Positions 26,723 through 34,597 of a DNA stretch of 64,000 bases are shown one piece after another. Numbering within the stretch: position 1 is the first letter of the stretch; each line of letters begins with the position of its first letter. Where the stretch lies: the NCBI GenBank assembly GCA_963777285.1, contig CAVZPR010000002.1:1116001-1180000 (forward strand), given 5' to 3'. The notes beneath the pieces were generated by a model, which did not search any database, had not been told where the DNA came from, and saw only the letters and a list, made by a program, of their open reading frames with translations. A program made the position numbers and the translations under genes. Origin of the DNA: JAFARE01 sp963777285. Lineage in GTDB: Bacteria; Chloroflexota; Dormibacteria; Aeolococcales; Aeolococcaceae.

Positions 26723-27594
26723 CGCTCTCGCGTGTACACGTCGAGCAACGTCGCGACCGTGTCCCGCAGCGCACGACGGTCCACCACAGCGTCGAGCATC
26801 CCGTGCGCCAGGAGGAACTCGGCGGTCTGGAAGCCGTCGGGGAGGCGGTCGTGCGTCGCCTGCTCGATGACACGTCCGCCCGCGAATCCGATTCGCGCAC
26901 CCGGCTCAGCCAGGATCACGTCCGCTTGCGAGGCGAACGACGCGGTGACACCGCCGAAGCACGGGTCGCCGAGGATTGAGATGTAGGGAAGGCGCGCCTC
27001 GCCGACGGATCTCACGCCCACGGAGCACCGCGCCATCTGCGCCAGTGAGGCGATCCCTTCCTGCATCCGGGCGCCGCCGGAGATGCAGACCGCGACCAGT
27101 GCGCGCCGCTCCGCGACCGCGAGCTCGCAGCCGCGGGCGAAGGTCTCGCCGGCGACGCTGCCCAGGGAGCCGCCCAGGAAGTGAAAGTCCATGGACGCGA
27201 TGACCACCGCGACGCCCCCGATCGCGGCCGACGCCACCTCGAAGGCGTCGTCCAGCCCGGTGCGCTCGCGCGCCGCTGCCAGGCGCTCCGGGTAGGGGAC
27301 GCCATCGTCGAACTGCAGGGGGTCGCGCTCGCCCACCTGGGGGCGCATCGCCGCGACGCTGCCCGGATCCGCGAGCTGCTGGATGCGCCGCCGTGCGTCG
27401 ACCCGAGCGTGGTGGCCGCACTCGCCGCACACGCGGAGATCCGCCTCGTAACGCTCCACCACGAACCGGCGCCCGCACGACGGGCAGGACACCGTCCCAG
27501 CCTGCGCGACCGGCCGAAGCTGCGGCCCCGGCGCCTGCAGCCGCCGCTCCGGGGGCCGCCGCCGCGCCGTCACCGGGGCGGCGAGCTGGTCCAC
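26719..27594 (-). CDS. accD: Acetyl-CoA carboxylase carboxyltransferase subunit beta
   Basis: 291 residues from GTG 27594; a second GTG at 27573 forms a GTGA overlap with the fabH stop and is an equally good start. The zinc ribbon is visible: CPSCGRRFVVERYEADL then CGECGHH. The crotonase-fold domain follows with FDFHFLGGSLGSVAGE-type sequence (MDFHFLGGSLGSVAGE), SGGARMQEGIASLAQMA and GDPCFGGVTASFA. Works with AccA, encoded next. The fabH-accD-accA order groups malonyl-CoA formation with the first condensation of fatty-acid synthesis. Confidence 0.94.
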   Translation of the reverse strand: MDQLAAPVTARRRPPERRLQAPGPQLRPVAQAGTVSCPSCGRRFVVERYEADLRVCGECGHHARVDARRRIQQLADPGSVAAMRPQVGERDPLQFDDGVPYPERLAAARERTGLDDAFEVASAAIGGVAVVIASMDFHFLGGSLGSVAGETFARGCELAVAERRALVAVCISGGARMQEGIASLAQMARCSVGVRSVGEARLPYISILGDPCFGGVTASFASQADVILAEPGARIGFAGGRVIEQATHDRLPDGFQTAEFLLAHGMLDAVVDRRALRDTVATLLDVYTRER

Positions 27595-28589
27595 TCGATT
27601 GCAGCGGCGGCCCAGGTCACGCCCGCGCCGAAGGCGGCCATGAGGACCCGGTCACCCTCGTGCAGACGCCCCGTCGCGTCGGCCTCGGCGAGCGCCAGAG
27701 GGATCGAGGCGGCGCTCGTGTTTCCCATGCGGTCGATGTTGGTCATGACGCGTGCCATTGGAACACCGAGGCGCTTGACCGCCGCCTCGATGATGCGGAG
27801 GTTGGCTTGGTGGGGCACGACGAGGTCGACGTCAGACGCAGACCAGCCGGCGTCAGCGAGCACTTCGCGCGATATCTCACTGATGCGCTCCACGGCGAGC
27901 CGGAATGTGCCCTTGCCCGACATCCGCATGGCGTCGCCGCCGTCGGCGTCGCCTTCGCGAGGCCCGTAGTAGATCAGGTCCGCCTCGTCGCCGTCGGCCG
28001 CCCAGCGGGTCGCCTTGACGCCGCCGGAAGGCACCACCCCCACCACGGTCGCACCGGAGCCGTCGCCGAAGAGCACGCACGTCGACCTGTCGGTGAAGTC
28101 GACCAGCGGCGTGAGCGCCTCCGCGCCCACGAGGAGCACCGTGTCCGCGCTGCCGGCCGCGATCAGCGATCGCGCCAGGATCAGACCGTAGATGTACCCC
28201 GAGCACGCAGCGTTCACGTCGAACGCGGGGATGCCGCCAAGTCCGAGCCGGCGCTGCACCAGGCATGCGGTCGACGGCACCCGCGTGTCCCCGGTGCAGG
28301 TGGCGACGATCAGGGCGTCGACCGCGCCCACCCCCGCAGCCTCCATGGCGCGGCGGCCGGCCTCGGCTCCCATGATGGATGCCGTCAGCCCCGAGCCCGC
28401 CCGGCGCCGCTCGCGTATCCCGGTGCGCTCCAGGATCCATGCGTCCGACGTCTGGACCATCGCCTCCAGGTCGGCGTTGCTGAGGCGATCGTCGGGGATG
28501 AAGCTGCCGGTGGCCAGCAGGCCCGCGTGGCGTGCGGCGGTCGCGGCGCCGCCGGCGGGCTGCGTCGCAGGGGCGGAGAGCGGCGGCAT
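27570..28589 (-). CDS. fabH: Beta-ketoacyl-ACP synthase III
   Basis: 339 residues from ATG 28589; the frame stays open far upstream but those residues are not family sequence. Initiates fatty-acid elongation by condensing an acyl-CoA with malonyl-ACP. The catalytic triad is visible: Cys129 in NAACSGYIYGL, His260 in VPHQANLRI and Asn290 in GNTSAASIP. SDAWILERTGIRERR and GDGSGATVVG are also typical. First gene of a minus-strand cluster with accD and accA. No clear ribosome site was found near the ATG. Confidence 0.95.
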   Translation of the reverse strand: MPPLSAPATQPAGGAATAARHAGLLATGSFIPDDRLSNADLEAMVQTSDAWILERTGIRERRRAGSGLTASIMGAEAGRRAMEAAGVGAVDALIVATCTGDTRVPSTACLVQRRLGLGGIPAFDVNAACSGYIYGLILARSLIAAGSADTVLLVGAEALTPLVDFTDRSTCVLFGDGSGATVVGVVPSGGVKATRWAADGDEADLIYYGPREGDADGGDAMRMSGKGTFRLAVERISEISREVLADAGWSASDVDLVVPHQANLRIIEAAVKRLGVPMARVMTNIDRMGNTSAASIPLALAEADATGRLHEGDRVLMAAFGAGVTWAAAAIEWTSSPPR

Positions 28590-28670
28590 CGCGGTCAGAA
28601 GCCCGCTCCGGAGGGGCGGGTTACGACGCCCCTCACCGCAGCCGCGCGCGGTGCTATCGTGGCCGGCGCG

Positions 28671-29111
28671 ATGATGGTCGCGGCCGGTAGCAACAACGCG
28701 TTCGCCATCAACGGTTTCACCGGTCTGAGCAACACGCAGATCTTTTCGTTCTTCTTCATGTTCCTGCTGTTCAACGGATACGTGGTGCTCGAGGCCGCCT
28801 CGCTGGCCGCGTTCTATGTGACGTCGAAGCCGCGGCACGGACGGGTCCGCACCGCTGCTGTCTGGCATTTCATCGCGGCGATGTTCTTCATGCTCGCATT
28901 CGTGAGCACGGTTTGGGGCGCTCCGGCGGAGAAGTCGTTCATCGGCACGAGCGCGCCGCCATACGAGCTGGGCATCTCCATACGCGCCGTGGCCCTCTTC
29001 ATCGGCGTCGGTCTCTTCGCCCTTCCGGGCGTGCTCTGCATGCTCATCGGGTTCGTGGTCGGCGCCAGGCAGAAGCGCCAGATTCGCGAGGAGGCCTACG
29101 CCACGGCATAG
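28671..29111 (+). CDS. Hypothetical membrane protein, three helices
   Basis: 146 residues (or one less from ATG 28674). Hydrophobic segments: IFSFFFMFLLFNGYVVLEAASLAAFYV, AAVWHFIAAMFFMLAFVSTVWG, and IRAVALFIGVGLFALPGVLCMLIGFVVG, with a basic C-terminus ARQKRQIREEAYATA. Family not recognised. A TATCGT box ends 10 nt before the ATG and no Shine-Dalgarno sequence is seen, so a near-leaderless start is possible. Divergent from fabH. Confidence 0.65.
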   Translation: MMVAAGSNNAFAINGFTGLSNTQIFSFFFMFLLFNGYVVLEAASLAAFYVTSKPRHGRVRTAAVWHFIAAMFFMLAFVSTVWGAPAEKSFIGTSAPPYELGISIRAVALFIGVGLFALPGVLCMLIGFVVGARQKRQIREEAYATA

Positions 29112-29125
29112 GCCTGGGGGCGGCC

Positions 29126-29626
29126 TCAGCTCAGCGCGAAGCTGAGGATGGTCGCCGGGTTCAGCAGGCCGAACGGCCGCTGCACCGCGTGGGTCTCGGT
29201 GGTGATGGTGGTGATCCAGAGGGCCGAGAGGTTGGTGACGGGCAGGAAGTCGCCCGGATGGCGCTCGAGGTGGTCCTGCAGGTCGTGCCCCGGCGCCAGG
29301 TGGACGTCTCCCACCAGTGAGAACGCCGCCGTGTTGATGGATGCGGCGTGGGGCACCATCTCCCGCCACATCACCGAGTTCCCCTCCGTGCTCTGCTCCA
29401 GCGGACAGACCAGGATGATGCCCGCCTTGGCGATCGTCATCCGCGGCTCGGGGCGGCTGAGGACCGGGTAGTTGACCGACAGCGGCTCTGAGCGGCAGTT
29501 CCGCACCGTGAGAAAGGCGCCGTAGCGGTTCACGCTGTCGCTGAGGCGGTCGACGCCGAGCACCTCCATCTCCCCGGTCACCTTGATGAAGGTTCCGTAG
29601 ACCTCGACGCCCGCCCAGCCGCTCAC
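29126..29626 (-). CDS. Conserved-looking hypothetical protein
   Basis: 166 residues, soluble, no signal peptide. The N-terminal part (YGTFIKVTGEMEVLGVDRLSDSVNRYGAFLTVRNCRSEPL) and the C-terminal part (LTNLSALWITTITTETHAVQ-type sequence) look like a beta-rich fold with codon use like its neighbours. The function is not recognisable. It runs toward the three-helix membrane protein and away from the respiratory cluster. Confidence 0.6.
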   Translation of the reverse strand: MSGWAGVEVYGTFIKVTGEMEVLGVDRLSDSVNRYGAFLTVRNCRSEPLSVNYPVLSRPEPRMTIAKAGIILVCPLEQSTEGNSVMWREMVPHAASINTAAFSLVGDVHLAPGHDLQDHLERHPGDFLPVTNLSALWITTITTETHAVQRPFGLLNPATILSFALS

Positions 29627-29704
29627 CGCCGGGCGCCCGCGACCGTGGCGAACCCGGCCTTGGGCCGGTCACGTATCCTTGGCGCCGCCTCGGGCAGATC
29701 GAAC

Positions 29705-29842
29705 ATGGTTGAGCGCCTCATCATCGCCCTGCGGAATGACTTCGGATGCCTCGTCATCATCGTGGCATTCCTCGTGATCATGATCTCGACCATCGTATTC
29801 GCCAACATAATCACGCCTCCGTCCAACAACCCCTTCGTTTGA
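29705..29842 (+). CDS. Small single-helix membrane protein at the head of the respiratory cluster
   Basis: 45 residues: a short charged N-terminus (MVERLIIALRNDFG), one long helix (CLVIIVAFLVIMISTIVFANII), and a Pro/Asn tail. The ATG at 29705 is preceded by a TATCCT box about 30 nt upstream. It lies 66 bases before the Rieske gene in the same direction. Candidate accessory subunit of the cytochrome bc complex; this is inference from position. Confidence 0.5.
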   Translation: MVERLIIALRNDFGCLVIIVAFLVIMISTIVFANIITPPSNNPFV

Positions 29843-29865
29843 GGCGGCGGCGGACGGGCGGATCA

Positions 29866-29871
29866 ATAGAA
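29866..29871 (+). promoter_or_regulatory. -10 box TAGAAT upstream of the Rieske gene
   Basis: TAGAAT lies about 37 nt before the ATG at 29909, suggesting a separate promoter for the cytochrome bc operon behind the small 45-residue gene. Confidence 0.4.
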
Positions 29872-29908
29872 TGGGGCCCGTCACCGTCCCCTACGCGTTG
29901 AGGGTCGC

Positions 29909-30577
29909 ATGGCGCTGAATCCGTACGACACCCCCCGGGGCCGCCTGCGTGCGCGCGCCGAGACGACGCGGCGTCAGTTCCTGCTGTTGATGGGCACCCT
30001 GGGAGCGGTGGGCGCAACCCTCTTCGGCGGCTTCGAGCTGCTCAAGTTCATGTTCCCCGCAGCCACCTCGGAAGCCCCGCTTAAGTTCAAGACCGACTTC
30101 ACGTTCGACGACCTCACCGGCGGCGTCTCCGGCGGCAAGGCAAAGAACGGTGCCACGGTGCGCTCCATCACCACGGACCGCGTGACGGTCGTTCTCGATG
30201 ACGCCGGCATCTACGCGGTGTTCCTGGTGTGCACCCACCTCGGGTGCACGCCCAACTACGTCACCGACGTGGTGAGCGGTTCGGGTGTCGACCCCAGCGT
30301 GGCCGCGGCCCGGGGTGACCGCACCGGCGCCGAGAAGATCCCCAACGGCTGGGCATGTCCGTGTCACGGCAGCCGCTACTACATCAACTCGACGAACTTC
30401 TACGGACCCGCGCCGCGCCCCATGGATTGGGTGAGCATCGAAGTCGCCCCCGACAACTTTTTCGTCGTCGACCGCGGCAACATCGTCGCCTACCGGCAGC
30501 CCGGGGACCAGACGCCTCCCGAGTGGCGGCTCCTGGTCACGACCAAGAGAGACAACGGCAAGACGCTGGGCGTCTGA
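29909..30577 (+). CDS. qcrA: Rieske iron-sulfur subunit of the cytochrome bc complex
   Basis: 222 residues. N-terminal twin-arginine signal anchor (TTRRQFLLLMGTLGAVGATLFGG). The [2Fe-2S] ligands are Cys108 and His110 in CTHLGC, and Cys150/Cys152-His153 region in CPCHGSRY; the extra Cys113 and Cys152 provide the usual disulfide. Between the two boxes is a 36-residue insert (TPNYVTDVVSGSGVDPSVAA onward), longer than usual. It takes electrons from quinol and passes them to the c-type heme protein. First gene of a run with the split cytochrome b. Confidence 0.94.
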   Translation: MALNPYDTPRGRLRARAETTRRQFLLLMGTLGAVGATLFGGFELLKFMFPAATSEAPLKFKTDFTFDDLTGGVSGGKAKNGATVRSITTDRVTVVLDDAGIYAVFLVCTHLGCTPNYVTDVVSGSGVDPSVAAARGDRTGAEKIPNGWACPCHGSRYYINSTNFYGPAPRPMDWVSIEVAPDNFFVVDRGNIVAYRQPGDQTPPEWRLLVTTKRDNGKTLGV

Positions 30578-30591
30578 GGAGAGGAGAACCG

Positions 30592-31323
30592 ATGAGCGCC
30601 ACCCCGCGGGAAGCCAGCCCGATCCGCGCCTTCGTGGCGCAGGTGTGGGGCTCGATATTCCGCCACGGGCTGCCCACCACCGACAAGGTCGCCGCGCGTA
30701 CCGCGCTGACCAACTTCTTCCTGCACATACACCCGGTGCGCGTGAAGAAGTCGGCGATCCGCGTCTCCTACACGCTGTGCCTCGGTGGCCTCTCGTTCTT
30801 CCTGTTCATCCTGCTGACGATCACCGGCCTGTTCCTCATGTTCTATTACATCCCGTCGGTCGATCAGGCCTACCAGAACATCAAGGATCTGCAGTTCGTC
30901 GCGACGTTCGGTCTGGTGATCCGCAACATGCACCGCTGGGCCGCGCACGGCATGGTCATCACTGTCTGGCTGCACATGGCGCGCGTGTTCTACCAGGGCG
31001 CGTACAAGCCGCCGCGAGAGTTCAACTGGGCGATCGGCACGCTGCTGCTGCTGACCACGCTGCTTCTGTCCTTCTCCGGCTACCTGCTGCCCTGGGACCA
31101 GCTCGCCGTGTGGGCCATCACCGTGGGCACGAACATGGCCAAGTACGCACCCATCGCGGGACCGTACACGCGCTACCTGCTGCTCGGCGGCCGCACCGTC
31201 GCGCAGGGCGCGCTGATCCGGTTCTACGTCTTACACGTGATCGCCTTACCCCTGATCGGCTTCTTATTAATGGTCGTACACTTCTGGCGCGTTCGAAAGG
31301 ACGGGTTCACGGGAGGCCTCTGA
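30592..31323 (+). CDS. qcrB: Cytochrome b, N-terminal (b6-like) subunit
   Basis: 243 residues from ATG 30592, preceded by GGAGAGGAG. Four membrane helices with heme histidines His114 and His128, His215 and His230. The 15-residue step between the second pair is the b6/Firmicutes pattern, not the mitochondrial one. Contains GYLLPWDQLAVWA. The C-terminal half of cytochrome b is a separate gene that starts at the stop codon (TGATG), so this is a b6f-like split complex, probably using menaquinol. Confidence 0.93.
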   Translation: MSATPREASPIRAFVAQVWGSIFRHGLPTTDKVAARTALTNFFLHIHPVRVKKSAIRVSYTLCLGGLSFFLFILLTITGLFLMFYYIPSVDQAYQNIKDLQFVATFGLVIRNMHRWAAHGMVITVWLHMARVFYQGAYKPPREFNWAIGTLLLLTTLLLSFSGYLLPWDQLAVWAITVGTNMAKYAPIAGPYTRYLLLGGRTVAQGALIRFYVLHVIALPLIGFLLMVVHFWRVRKDGFTGGL

Positions 31324-31901
31324 TGGCGACTGTCGTGGGCGGCGGCAACGGCGAGGGCCGCGGACGGACGGCTCAGGAGATGGGCTCGCGCGCGGCCGCC
31401 GGCCGCACCATCACCGGGCCGGAGCTCGCCGCTCCGCCGCTGGTCGTCCGCCGCCGCGAGGAGGAGGAGACGGTCGTCACCTTCCCGCATCTGGTGTGGA
31501 AGGAGTTCCTCGCGGGTCTTGCCGCTTTCGTGTTTCTCATGGCCGTGTCGATCCAGGTCAACGCGCCGCTGCTGCAGCGGGCCAACACGGCGATCACGCC
31601 CAACCCGGCCAAGGCGCCCTGGTACTTCGTCGGCCTGCAGGAGCTCCTGGAGCGCTTTCCACCGGTCATGGCCGGTGTGGCGTTCCCGTCCTTCGTGATC
31701 ATCTTCATGATCCTCACGCCGTACCTCGACCGCAATCCGAGCCGGCGTCCCCAGGACCGCAAGGTGGCGATCGTGCTCTTCACCATCTATGCCTGTCTGG
31801 CGGTGGCGTTCGTCGTCATCGGCGTCTTCTTCCGCAGCCTCGCCTTCAACTGGGACTGGACCATGATCCTCGGACATCCAGGGCTGTCGTCCCCGGTATG
31901 A
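31323..31901 (+). CDS. Cytochrome b C-terminal (subunit IV-like) protein
   Basis: 192 residues. An unusual 50-residue hydrophilic N-terminal extension rich in Gly, Arg and Glu precedes the family region. Three helices follow, with NPAKAPWYFVGLQELLERFPP, which corresponds to the quinol-site PEWY region but reads PWY, as in Gram-positive relatives. Start overlaps the previous stop; its own stop overlaps the cytochrome c start by ATGA. Completes the quinol-oxidising core. Confidence 0.88.
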   Translation: MATVVGGGNGEGRGRTAQEMGSRAAAGRTITGPELAAPPLVVRRREEEETVVTFPHLVWKEFLAGLAAFVFLMAVSIQVNAPLLQRANTAITPNPAKAPWYFVGLQELLERFPPVMAGVAFPSFVIIFMILTPYLDRNPSRRPQDRKVAIVLFTIYACLAVAFVVIGVFFRSLAFNWDWTMILGHPGLSSPV

Positions 31902-32848
31902 CGCGGCTCTTCGTCGCGCTGAGCGCGGCACTGCTGGTGCTGGTCGGCATCGCGGCGGCGCGCGACACCTCGGCGCGGGAGTACCTGGCCATCCAGGAGC
32001 AGTACCAGAAGGACTACCCGGGCTCCAACTTCGACGTCTCGGTGCAGCAGCTGTTCCCCACGTTTCCCGACGCCACCGTCGGCGGCACGTTCCGCGTGGA
32101 GCGTTGCATCTCGTGCCACGTGCCCGACATCGCGACGGTCGGCCCTGAGGTGGCTGCGCAGCGGCTGAGCCAGGACTTCTTCAAGTACGAGCCGGACGCC
32201 AAGCAGATCGCTGCGGAGTACCACCTCACCGGCACCCATCCCGCGTACGTCACCCCGAACGGGGGCAACTATCCTGCCTCGATCAGCTACGCGCAGTACG
32301 GCGCCGACGGCTTCACCTCGTACACGTACACGCTCAACGGCAAGCCGCAGACCGCTGACCTCCCCGGGTTCCTGCCGACCTTCCTCAACCCGACGACCAA
32401 CAGCACCACAGGCCGGCTCGGCATCGACGCCATCGGCTGCATCGTCTGCCACAACGGCAGCCGCCTGGCGCTCGACGAGACCGATGCGCACCAGAACCTC
32501 ATCGTCAACCCCGAGTACTCGTTCACAGAGGGCGCGGCGCTGTACTACAAGAACTGCGCCATCTGCCATGGCGGTCTTGGCGAGGGCGGGGTCGGACCGC
32601 CGCTCAACAACCAGGACCGCCTGGGGTTCTTCAACGAGGACTACTACTACCGCTGCATCGAGTACGGGTTCACCGACTTCGAGCACTACGGCAGCGTCAT
32701 GCCCGACTGGGGCGGCCCGGCTCCCGATTTCACCTACGACCCGACGCGCGACAAGCAGCGTCCCGGACCACGCATCCTCAGCGATACGCAAATCGCGATC
32801 CTCATCCAGTTCATCCGCCACTGGGAGGACTACTCGACGCTGCCATGA
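31898..32848 (+). CDS. Membrane-anchored triheme cytochrome c
   Basis: 316 residues. One N-terminal hydrophobic segment (LFVALSAALLVLVGIAA) acts as signal or anchor. Three CXXCH heme sites: CISCH at 70-74, CIVCH at 181-185 and CAICH at 220-224. The region after the third site (GGVGPPLNNQDRLGF, YGSVMPDWGG) resembles class I cytochrome c with a Met ligand. It takes the place of cytochrome c1/QcrC in this complex and is translationally coupled to the cytochrome b half. Probably carries electrons to the CuA oxidase encoded just downstream. Confidence 0.88.
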   Translation: MTRLFVALSAALLVLVGIAAARDTSAREYLAIQEQYQKDYPGSNFDVSVQQLFPTFPDATVGGTFRVERCISCHVPDIATVGPEVAAQRLSQDFFKYEPDAKQIAAEYHLTGTHPAYVTPNGGNYPASISYAQYGADGFTSYTYTLNGKPQTADLPGFLPTFLNPTTNSTTGRLGIDAIGCIVCHNGSRLALDETDAHQNLIVNPEYSFTEGAALYYKNCAICHGGLGEGGVGPPLNNQDRLGFFNEDYYYRCIEYGFTDFEHYGSVMPDWGGPAPDFTYDPTRDKQRPGPRILSDTQIAILIQFIRHWEDYSTLP

Positions 32849-32967
32849 GACGCAGAACCCTCGCCCGCGACGTCATCGGCACCGCGCTGATGTTCGTGGC
32901 ACTGCTCCTCTTCGTCGTGCTCATCATTCTCGGTGAGCATTTCCTCGACAACTTCAAGGCGCACTGA
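32845..32967 (+). CDS. 40-residue single-helix membrane protein in the respiratory operon
   Basis: MRRRTLARDVIGTALM, then a helix FVALLLFVVLIILG and a short tail EHFLDNFKAH. ATGA overlap with the triheme cytochrome gene shows coupled translation, which makes it a likely real gene despite its length. Candidate small structural subunit of the bc complex or of a bc-oxidase supercomplex. Confidence 0.6.
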   Translation: MRRRTLARDVIGTALMFVALLLFVVLIILGEHFLDNFKAH

Positions 32968-32968
32968 G

Positions 32969-33103
32969 ATGGCATTGCCGGTCACCGCCGACCTGTACCC
33001 CGGCGACGCGGGATGGGGCGACGTGCTGTTCGTCAGCATCTGGGCCGTGGGCACCCTGCTGCTGGCGGCGTACTACTGCTACAGGTCGTTCTTCATCCGA
33101 TGA
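32969..33103 (+). CDS. 44-residue single-helix membrane protein in the respiratory operon
   Basis: Starts one base after the preceding small gene's stop. Sequence: soluble head MALPVTADLYPGDAGWGD, a helix LFVSIWAVGTLLLAAYYCY, and a basic end RSFFIR. Position and size suggest a small accessory subunit; no family recognised. Confidence 0.55.
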   Translation: MALPVTADLYPGDAGWGDVLFVSIWAVGTLLLAAYYCYRSFFIR

Positions 33104-33118
33104 GCGGGCGGCCGCATC

Positions 33119-33538
33119 GTGTCCGGCTCGGGCAGCGCCGCTGCCCGCCCGGCGGTGGCTGAGGCAAGCGGAGGACGGGTTCTGCGCCGGCCGAACTGGC
33201 GTGTCGCCGCAGGCCTGAGCATCCTCCCCGGGCTGGGGCAGTTGTACAACGGCCAGCCGCGAAAAGCGCTCTTCTTTCTGCTCGGCACCGTGCTCACGAT
33301 CGGGCCCGGCGTGCTGCTTCTGACGGCCGGCCAGGGTTTCGGTCACTCCCTCTTGGAGGGACACCACTTCGGCCCCTTCCTGGTGGTCGCGCTCGGATCG
33401 GTGCTCATCTTTCTGGTCCTCTTCGTGCTCGGCCTGTTTCTCTGGGCCAGCTCGGCGGCGGACGCGCGGCGAACCGCGATCGCGTTGCGCGAAGCAGCGC
33501 CGGAAGACGCCCAGCGCACCTGGTTCTTCCGGCTGTGA
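33119..33538 (+). CDS. TM2-like small membrane protein
   Basis: 139 residues from GTG 33119. Contains AAGLSILPGLGQLYNGQPRKALFFLLGTVL, the LPGxGQxYxG motif of TM2/DUF5683-type proteins. A second hydrophobic region ends in LVLFVLGLFLWASSAADARRTAIALRE. Function unknown. The following 68-residue gene overlaps it by GTGA. Its location inside the bc-oxidase run suggests an assembly or accessory role. Confidence 0.7.
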   Translation: MSGSGSAAARPAVAEASGGRVLRRPNWRVAAGLSILPGLGQLYNGQPRKALFFLLGTVLTIGPGVLLLTAGQGFGHSLLEGHHFGPFLVVALGSVLIFLVLFVLGLFLWASSAADARRTAIALREAAPEDAQRTWFFRL

Positions 33539-33741
33539 GCGAGGAGCGGCGCTCGTTCCTGGAGCGGCTGCGGGCCCGCCGCCGCCGCGTCTCTGCGCCT
33601 GCCCCGACACCGAGGCTGCCGGACCCGGCCAAGCCGCCGTCCAACCGGGGCCCGTGGGATGAAGCGGCCCTCACCAACGTCGACATCACCGAGGTGGTCA
33701 AGCGAGAGATCCGCACCCGGACGCTTCCATGGGAGAAGTGA
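33535..33741 (+). CDS. Small basic hypothetical protein
   Basis: 68 residues, GTG start overlapping the previous stop. Arg-rich N-terminal half (ERRSFLERLRARRRRVSAPA) and a Pro-rich middle, ending NVDITEVVKREIRTRTLPWEK. No membrane helix. Not recognised; translational coupling and coding-like composition support it. Confidence 0.45.
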   Translation: MSEERRSFLERLRARRRRVSAPAPTPRLPDPAKPPSNRGPWDEAALTNVDITEVVKREIRTRTLPWEK

Positions 33742-33799
33742 CGCTCGGCGTCGCCGGAATTGGCGGCGCCGAACGCGCCTATGCGATCATGCGGCGCCG

Positions 33800-34597
33800 A
33801 TGAACCTGGTGGCGGCGGTCTGCGGTTCGGGCCCGTGCGTCGACACCTCGCCACTGCACTCCGGTGGCGCCGTCGACGACCGGATTCAGATGGTCTACAC
33901 CGCGGTTTTCTGGGCCTCGGTCGCGCTCGGCTCGATTGTGGCGATCCTGCTGCTCTACAGCATGGTGCGCTTCCGGCGGCGCAGCGACGACGACGAGCCG
34001 CGTCAGTTCCACGGCAACACCCGCCTCGAGATCGGCTGGACGCTGCTGCCGCTTTTCGTCTTCCTGTCGCTGTTCGCGCTCACCGCGGCCAACATGCCGT
34101 TTGTCAACGACACGCCGGCGGACGCGCCGATGACCGTCACGGTCATCGGCGTGCAGTTCCAGTGGTCGTTCGACTATGGCGCGACGTCCGATGGCCGGCG
34201 CATCGAGAGCTTCAACACGCTCTTCGTGCCGGCGAACACCGAGGTCGGCCTGAAGATCGTGTCGACCGACCCGCCGTGCAAGCGCCCCACGGTGCTCGCC
34301 TCGGGCCAGACGTTCGCGCAGGCCGTCGCAGCCGAGGGCTGCGGGGTGAACCACAGCTTCTACGCGCCGTCGCTGGCGGGCCAGATGAACGCGATCCCCG
34401 GACAGGTGAACACGATGTGGCTGGACGCTCGCCAGGGCACGTACTACGGTCAGTGCACCGAGCTCTGCGGTGTCGGCCACGCGCAGATGACGTACACCGT
34501 CGTGGCTTTGCCCGCAAGTCAGTTCGAGGCCTGCGTCTTCAACGGCTCGGCCACCGTCGACGCGACTGCATCCGCTTGTAAGCTCGGAGGTTCCTGA
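33800..34597 (+). CDS. ctaC: Cytochrome c oxidase subunit II
   Basis: 265 residues from ATG 33800. Two helices (VYTAVFWASVALGSIVAILLLYSMV and LEIGWTLLPLFVFLSLFALTAANMP), then the cupredoxin domain with W-rich QFQWSFDYG. The CuA ligands are His185 (VNHSFYAP), Cys219, Cys223 and His227/Met230 in CTELCGVGHAQM. There is no fused cytochrome c domain, so electrons must come from a separate carrier such as the triheme cytochrome or the cupredoxin. The subunit I ATG overlaps the stop. Confidence 0.94.
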   Translation: MNLVAAVCGSGPCVDTSPLHSGGAVDDRIQMVYTAVFWASVALGSIVAILLLYSMVRFRRRSDDDEPRQFHGNTRLEIGWTLLPLFVFLSLFALTAANMPFVNDTPADAPMTVTVIGVQFQWSFDYGATSDGRRIESFNTLFVPANTEVGLKIVSTDPPCKRPTVLASGQTFAQAVAAEGCGVNHSFYAPSLAGQMNAIPGQVNTMWLDARQGTYYGQCTELCGVGHAQMTYTVVALPASQFEACVFNGSATVDATASACKLGGS

